64,000 nucleotides of DNA from an uncultured Lachnospiraceae bacterium. GTDB lineage: Bacteria > Bacillota > Clostridia > Lachnospirales > Lachnospiraceae. Below the pieces are notes generated by a model. It was not told the DNA's origin. It saw nothing but the letters and a program-made list of their open reading frames with translations, and did not search any database. The stretch lies in the NCBI GenBank assembly GCA_905199445.1, contig CAJKGK010000002.1, positions 1-64,000 on the forward strand. Reading direction: 5' to 3'. The position numbers and the translations under genes are program-made. Of this stretch, positions 59,884 to 64,000 are shown one piece after another (the first letter of the stretch is position 1; the number at the start of each line of letters is the position of its first letter).

Positions 59884-61395
59884 ATGGGAAAAGCAAAACT
59901 AATCATTGAAAAGGATTTCAAAAAGGCGAAAATTGATGACCGGATTTACGGTTCGTTTATTGAGCACCTGGGAAGGGCGGTTTACGGAGGGATCTATCAG
60001 CCAGGGCATTTCTGCGCCGATGAAGACGGTTTTCGTACGGATGTGATTCGGCTTGTGAAAGATCTGAAGGTGCCTATTGTCCGTTATCCTGGCGGTAATT
60101 TTGTCTCAGCCTACAGATGGGAGGATGGCATTGGTCCGGTAAATGAACGGCCAAAAAGACTTGAACCGGCATGGCAGAGTACGGAAACAAATGAAGTGGG
60201 GCTTCATGAATTTCATAAATGGTGTGAAAAGGCGGAAACCCAGACAATGATGGCCGTGAATTTGGGAACAAGAGGGATTGAGGCTGCCTGTGATCTTCTG
60301 GAATACTGTAACCATCCGTCAGGGACACGACTTTCGGATCTTCGAATTAAAAACGGTGCAAAAGATCCTTTTAATATTAAGGTATGGTGTTTGGGAAATG
60401 AGATGGACGGTCCGTGGCAGATCGGTCACAAGACTATGGAGGAATATGGGCGTCTGGCAGCTGAGACGGCTAAGGCTATGAAAATTATCGATCCGGCTAT
60501 TGAGCTGGTGTCCTGCGGCAGTTCAGGTATCGGGATGCCTACGTTTCCGGAATGGGAGGCTGTAACCCTGGATCATACTTATGATTATGTCGACTATATT
60601 TCTCTGCATCAGTATTACGGAAACAGCAATAATGACACAGCGGATTTTCTGGCCAGCTCCGATGATATGGATCGGTTTATTAAGTCCGTGATCGCTGCCT
60701 GTGATTATGTTAAAGCAAAAAAGAGAAGTAAAAAGACATTGAATTTAAGCTTTGATGAGTGGAATGTGTGGTTCCATTCCAATGGCCAGGATCAGAAAAT
60801 TTACGATCAACGTCTCTGGCCCAAAGCACCGGCACTGCTGGAAGATGTGTATACTTTTGAGGATGCGCTTCTGGTGGGCTTAATGCTGATCACCCTGATG
60901 AAAAACGGAGATCGTGTGAAAATGGCATGTCTGGCTCAGCTGGTCAATGTAATTGCACCGATTATGACTCAGGCGGACGGCAGTGCATGGAAGCAGACCA
61001 TTTTCTATCCGTATATGCATGCCTCTGTATTTGGCCGGGGAACGGTGATGACACCTGTGATGACATCCACGGTTCATGAAACTTCAGGTCATGGCGCTGT
61101 AACCGATGTGGAAGCTGTCGCTGTACTTAATGAGGCGGAAAACACAATAACCGTCTTTGCTGTCAACAGAAATATTTCTGAAGATGCACAATTTGAGATG
61201 AAAATTGCCGGCTTTGAAAACTTCAGGGCAGAGGAACATATTGTTATGGCCGGTTATGATCTTAAGGCTGTGAACAGCGCAACCTGTGAGCATGTGCAGC
61301 CCCAGGTGATTTCAGATCTTGTGGTGGATGGAGAAGATACTGTATGTACTCTGAAGGCGGCTTCGTGGAATGTGATGCGGTTTCAGCTGGATTAA
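59884..61395 (+). CDS. Alpha-N-arabinofuranosidase, GH51
   Basis: The 503-residue enzyme removes arabinofuranose from arabinan or arabinoxylan oligosaccharides. It shows the GH51 start GSFIEHLGRAVYGGIYQPGH, RYPGGNFVSAYRWEDGIGP, the acid/base Glu in WCLGNEMDGPWQIG near residue 173 and the nucleophile Glu in SFDEWNVWF near 292. A beta-sandwich domain follows. There is no signal peptide, so it acts in the cytosol on imported oligosaccharides. GAGGAGGT is 12 bases upstream of the ATG. It fits functionally with the xylan-type locus at 19012-24752, though 35 kb away. Confidence 0.95.
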   Translation: MGKAKLIIEKDFKKAKIDDRIYGSFIEHLGRAVYGGIYQPGHFCADEDGFRTDVIRLVKDLKVPIVRYPGGNFVSAYRWEDGIGPVNERPKRLEPAWQSTETNEVGLHEFHKWCEKAETQTMMAVNLGTRGIEAACDLLEYCNHPSGTRLSDLRIKNGAKDPFNIKVWCLGNEMDGPWQIGHKTMEEYGRLAAETAKAMKIIDPAIELVSCGSSGIGMPTFPEWEAVTLDHTYDYVDYISLHQYYGNSNNDTADFLASSDDMDRFIKSVIAACDYVKAKKRSKKTLNLSFDEWNVWFHSNGQDQKIYDQRLWPKAPALLEDVYTFEDALLVGLMLITLMKNGDRVKMACLAQLVNVIAPIMTQADGSAWKQTIFYPYMHASVFGRGTVMTPVMTSTVHETSGHGAVTDVEAVAVLNEAENTITVFAVNRNISEDAQFEMKIAGFENFRAEEHIVMAGYDLKAVNSATCEHVQPQVISDLVVDGEDTVCTLKAASWNVMRFQLD

Positions 61396-61460
61396 AAGGC
61401 TGTTGTAAAATAAACAGAAGGTTACAGTAATAACATTTATAATGTCCTAAAAAGTCAGTA

Positions 61461-61511
61461 AAAGGCCGCCGGTTAATGATATTCGCTCATCATTAAAGCC
61501 GGTGGCCTTTG
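61461..61511 (+). terminator. GH51 terminator
   Basis: AAAGGCC-GCCGGTTAATGAT pairs with ATCATTAA-AGCCGGT-GGCCTTT with small internal mismatches. The T tract is short. Confidence 0.75.
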
Positions 61512-61564
61512 GATTAAAGTGTTAATTATATATATAATTTATGCTTTGTTTTTTTGTGGTTGTT

Positions 61565-62086
61565 TCAGCACTTTTCCGGTTCCGGATAATCCACACCAAA
61601 GGTTTCTACGGTCATGGATTTGATTTTCTGTTCTGCCACAGGACGGTCGTTGCCGTCGGTTGTTACAGAGGCGATTTTATCTACAACGTCAAGGCCTTCA
61701 ACAACCTTGCCGAATGCGGCGTATTCTCCGTCAAGATGGGGAGAGGTTTTGTGCATAATAAAAAACTGTGAGCCTGCGGAGTTGGGCATCATGGTGCGGG
61801 CCATGGATAATACACCCGGCGTATGTTTTAAATGGTTGGTAAATCCATTATTTGTAAACTCGCCTTTAATGCTGTAGCCTGGGCCGCCCATGCCGTTTCC
61901 GTTGGGGCAGCCGCCCTGAATCATAAAGCCGTGAATGACACGGTGGAAAATGATTCCGTCATAATATCCCTTCTGGATCAGAGAGATAAAGTTATTGACC
62001 GTATTTGGGGCGATCTGAGGATATAACTCTGCTTTCATTACATCCCCGTTTAACATTGTTATTGTAACGATTGGATTTTGAGACAT
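61565..62086 (-). CDS. Cyclophilin-type peptidyl-prolyl isomerase
   Basis: The 173-residue protein has the cyclophilin core: YDGIIFHRVIHGFMIQGGCPNGNGMGGPGY (catalytic Arg in FHRV, Gln in MIQGG), GVLSMARTMMPNSAGSQFFIM and LDGEYAAFGKVVEGLDVVDKI. It is a single-domain cytosolic PpiB-like enzyme that isomerises prolyl bonds during folding. The start at 62086 is chosen by AAAGGAAG upstream and the family N-terminus; 18 upstream in-frame codons are not expected to be used. Confidence 0.94.
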   Translation of the reverse strand: MSQNPIVTITMLNGDVMKAELYPQIAPNTVNNFISLIQKGYYDGIIFHRVIHGFMIQGGCPNGNGMGGPGYSIKGEFTNNGFTNHLKHTPGVLSMARTMMPNSAGSQFFIMHKTSPHLDGEYAAFGKVVEGLDVVDKIASVTTDGNDRPVAEQKIKSMTVETFGVDYPEPEKC

Positions 62087-62218
62087 GATTTTCTTCCTTT
62101 CTTTTTCTGATGATGGATGTTCGCCAACTGGGGCTTTCACAGTATATTTTACCCAATCAGAGACAATAAGTAAACGGGTTTTGCCATAAAAATAAACGGG
62201 ATATCCAAATAAAACGGA

Positions 62219-62246
62219 TACATTTTGGCCACGGATGTGGTATTAT
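62219..62246 (+). promoter_or_regulatory. Promoter of the TPR-protein gene
   Basis: TATTAT at 62241-62246 is preceded by TGTGG (extended -10). The -35 (TACATT, spacing 16) is weak. Confidence 0.5.
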
Positions 62247-62303
62247 AAAATATAAGCGTTCCTTTAGTGGGGCGTTCACGGGAGTTCGAAGAAAGGATAT
62301 TTT

Positions 62304-63449
62304 ATGGATAAAGCGATTATGGCCGTCAGGATCGAAGATCCTTCATCCTTAGCTATGAATGAATTTTTTGATTATGGCGGAAACTGTTATGCCGTGAGTC
62401 GGTCCAGGATGGCTGGCGGGACATCGGACAGGGCAGCGGCAAATATGGAGGATTTTTTTGAGGGTACGGTGCGTACCCGGCAGCTGGACCAAATTCCGGT
62501 TGTGTTTTTATGCGCAGATTCAGAAAAAGACGATGTACCCTCATTGGGTCAGGGCGCGTTATATATATGCGGGATATATCGCCGGGCTACGGTGATGCGC
62601 TGTGTGGTGCGGCCCACACTATTTCTGGAAGGCAATATTGTGTGCCGGAGCCGGGATGCACTGCTTTTTCAGTCTCAGCCAAAGATTTGTGCCAAAAATT
62701 TTGGGATTGTGTCTGAAGATTTTTCAGAAAAACTGTACCAGGTGATTGAGTGCAGCGATCCGCGATATGATCGTCTGATGACGCTTTTTGAGGCGCCTGA
62801 AAAGGCAGGACGGGTAAAAACGGTGACCTATGCCAGTGCGAAGTCTTACGTGAATCATATAAAGTTTAAAGCGTTGGAGGGAATTCACAGCCGTCAAAAC
62901 TATAATGCCAGGGAAATCTCTGCCCGGAAGTTTGCATTTTGTATACAGGAATGTATGACTTATGCCAGCCGGCTTATGTCAGACGGGTGTCACGATATTT
63001 CCGAAATCAGGACATTAAAAGACTATGGGCAGCTGGCTCAGCTTTATAACAAAACCAGTGCCGATGGCTATTATTATGAGGCCATGGCCGATGAACAGCT
63101 GGGGTTTGTAAAGGATGGATTAAAAACAGTGAACCGTGCCCTGGCCCTGGAGCCGGATGGCAGTGATTTGATGGCTTTAAAGGCCAATCTTTTGATTGGC
63201 CTTCATAAATATGATGAAGCATTAAAGTTTTATTCCGAAGCCTGGGATATTTCCGGGGATGACAGTTACCTGCTGATGATGGGGCGCGTGTATTTTCTCA
63301 TAGGAAATGTGGATATGGCTTATAAAACTTATCGCCGGATTCAGGATGAGACACTTTTGGAAGATGCAGGGATCAATCTGAAAGATATGGAGCGCCGATG
63401 GCCGTTTGTGGTCATAAGGGGACTTAAAAATCTTCTGAAGCGGAGATAA
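62304..63449 (+). CDS. Hypothetical TPR-containing protein
   Basis: The 381-residue protein has an unrecognised N-terminal region of about 220 residues (VVFLCADSEKDDVPSLGQGALYICGIYRRATVMRC and similar). At about 250-345 are two to three tetratricopeptide-like repeats (YYYEAMADEQLGFVKDGLKTVNRALALEPDGSDLMALKANLLIGLHKYDEALKFYSEAWDIS). No signal or membrane segment. TPRs imply protein contacts; nothing else can be said. AAGGATATTTT lies before the ATG. An esterase gene follows after 35 bases. Confidence 0.8.
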   Translation: MDKAIMAVRIEDPSSLAMNEFFDYGGNCYAVSRSRMAGGTSDRAAANMEDFFEGTVRTRQLDQIPVVFLCADSEKDDVPSLGQGALYICGIYRRATVMRCVVRPTLFLEGNIVCRSRDALLFQSQPKICAKNFGIVSEDFSEKLYQVIECSDPRYDRLMTLFEAPEKAGRVKTVTYASAKSYVNHIKFKALEGIHSRQNYNAREISARKFAFCIQECMTYASRLMSDGCHDISEIRTLKDYGQLAQLYNKTSADGYYYEAMADEQLGFVKDGLKTVNRALALEPDGSDLMALKANLLIGLHKYDEALKFYSEAWDISGDDSYLLMMGRVYFLIGNVDMAYKTYRRIQDETLLEDAGINLKDMERRWPFVVIRGLKNLLKRR

Positions 63450-63484
63450 ACGTGTGAGACTGTAAGAAAGAGGAGGAATTTTGT

Positions 63485-64000
63485 ATGACAGTGACAACAA
63501 ACTATGGAAAAATTCAGGGGGTAGATATGGGGGACTATACGGTATACAAAGGTGTACCCTATGCAAAACCACCGATAGGGGGGCTGCGCTGGAAGGCACC
63601 GGTGCCTGTGGAGCCGTGGGATGGTGTATTTGTGGCAGATACCTTTGGAAATTGCTGTGTTCATGCACCGGCATCGGATGAACTGTATGGTCCGGAGTTT
63701 TACAGTAATCCGGAATTTCTAAGGACACCCAGTGAAGACTGTCTTTACATTAATATATGGGTACCCAATCACAGTGAAGGGAAAAAGCTTCCGGTGGCTT
63801 TCTGGGTTCACGGCGGAGCTTTTCTCGGGGGCTATAACAGTGAGATGGAGTTTGACGGGGAAGCTTACTGCAGCCGGGGGGTTATTTTAGTGAGTGTGGA
63901 ATACCGCTGTAATATTTTCGGTTTTCTGGCTCATCCATGGCTCAGCGAAGAAAATGAACTGGGCATCTCCGGAAATTACGGGATGCTGGACCAGGTGGCT
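63485..64000 (+). CDS. Type-B carboxylesterase, N-terminal part (cut by window end)
   Basis: The first 172 codons of a para-nitrobenzyl-esterase-like protein are visible. They carry YKGVPYAKPPIGGLRWKAP (the canonical block), SEDCLYINIWVP and the oxyanion-hole stretch VAFWVHGGAFLGG. The Ser nucleophile elbow would lie just past the edge. GAGGAGG precedes the ATG at 63485. It is the canonical version of the family, unlike the divergent esterase at 23193. The substrate is unknown. Confidence 0.9.
   Translation, partial: MTVTTNYGKIQGVDMGDYTVYKGVPYAKPPIGGLRWKAPVPVEPWDGVFVADTFGNCCVHAPASDELYGPEFYSNPEFLRTPSEDCLYINIWVPNHSEGKKLPVAFWVHGGAFLGGYNSEMEFDGEAYCSRGVILVSVEYRCNIFGFLAHPWLSEENELGISGNYGMLDQVA

Overview
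The window looks like a chromosomal segment of a low-to-mid GC anaerobic Firmicute, most likely a gut-type Lachnospiraceae (Clostridia). The basis is strong purine-rich ribosome binding sites, frequent TTG and GTG starts, sigma-A promoters with TGn-extended -10 boxes, SAM-I, T-box and Mn2+ riboswitches, DegV paralogs, a fused PotCD protein, a radical-SAM activase and plant-polysaccharide genes. I assign no species. I see no prophage, insertion sequence, plasmid function or CRISPR array.

Layout. 1-2121: the end of murA, then a SAM-I riboswitch and metK. 2283-6239: a Mef-like MFS exporter (minus), then a sensor kinase/response regulator pair. 6384-8983: mgtE behind a long structured leader holding an overlapping Pro/acidic upstream ORF, then a DegV protein. 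9134-13641: prfC, a second DegV, a uracil permease and a mini b-type cytochrome-like membrane protein. 13682-14037: two identical tRNA-Leu(CAG) genes. 14234-18991: nitroreductase, rsmI, MarR, a DUF3343-like gene, pckA and NiaR. 19012-24752: a carbohydrate locus (AraC-GH39 fusion, GPH sugar symporter, type-B carboxylesterase). 24855-25885: tandem promoters with a repeated hairpin element, then a tyrosine phosphatase. 26182-31316: a five-gene nickel/peptide-type ABC transporter. 31359-35272: T-box leader, metG, a TRIC-family channel and pyridoxal kinase. 35478-39479: tatD, a FKBP/trigger-factor-like lipoprotein and a class B penicillin-binding protein. 39544-43048 (minus): Na+-pump decarboxylase beta and small gamma-like subunits behind a yybP-ykoY Mn2+ riboswitch, and two paralogous lipoproteins. 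43262-48406: rsmA, natAB, a repeat-containing hypothetical and a sugar-phosphate isomerase. 48530-53009: a XRE-cupin regulator and potA, potB, potCD. 53229-59642: GNAT, MFS, radical-SAM activase, a second GNAT with an apparent ATC start, a HAD-TadA fusion, an M24 peptidase and an ECF S-component. 59884-64000: GH51 arabinofuranosidase, cyclophilin, a TPR protein and a truncated second carboxylesterase.

How genes work together. Methionine/SAM supply is under RNA control (SAM-I on metK, T-box on metG). Arabinoxylan-type utilisation is suggested by GH51, GH39-AraC, the GPH porter and the esterases. Cell-wall synthesis is represented by murA and by the lipoprotein foldase co-translated with a PBP. 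Metal and ion homeostasis recurs: MgtE, Mn2+ riboswitch, NatAB, OadB and the nickel-type ABC system.

Best candidates for something undescribed: (1) a 47-nt promoter-proximal element present twice with two differences that both keep a hairpin paired; (2) the Pro/acidic upstream ORF in the mgtE leader, resembling Mg2+-sensing MgtL logic; (3) a Mn2+ riboswitch in front of a Na+-pump decarboxylase; (4) the HAD-TadA fusion; (5) a terminator hairpin that also contains the Shine-Dalgarno of the next gene; (6) a 120-residue membrane protein with two H-x13-H pairs.
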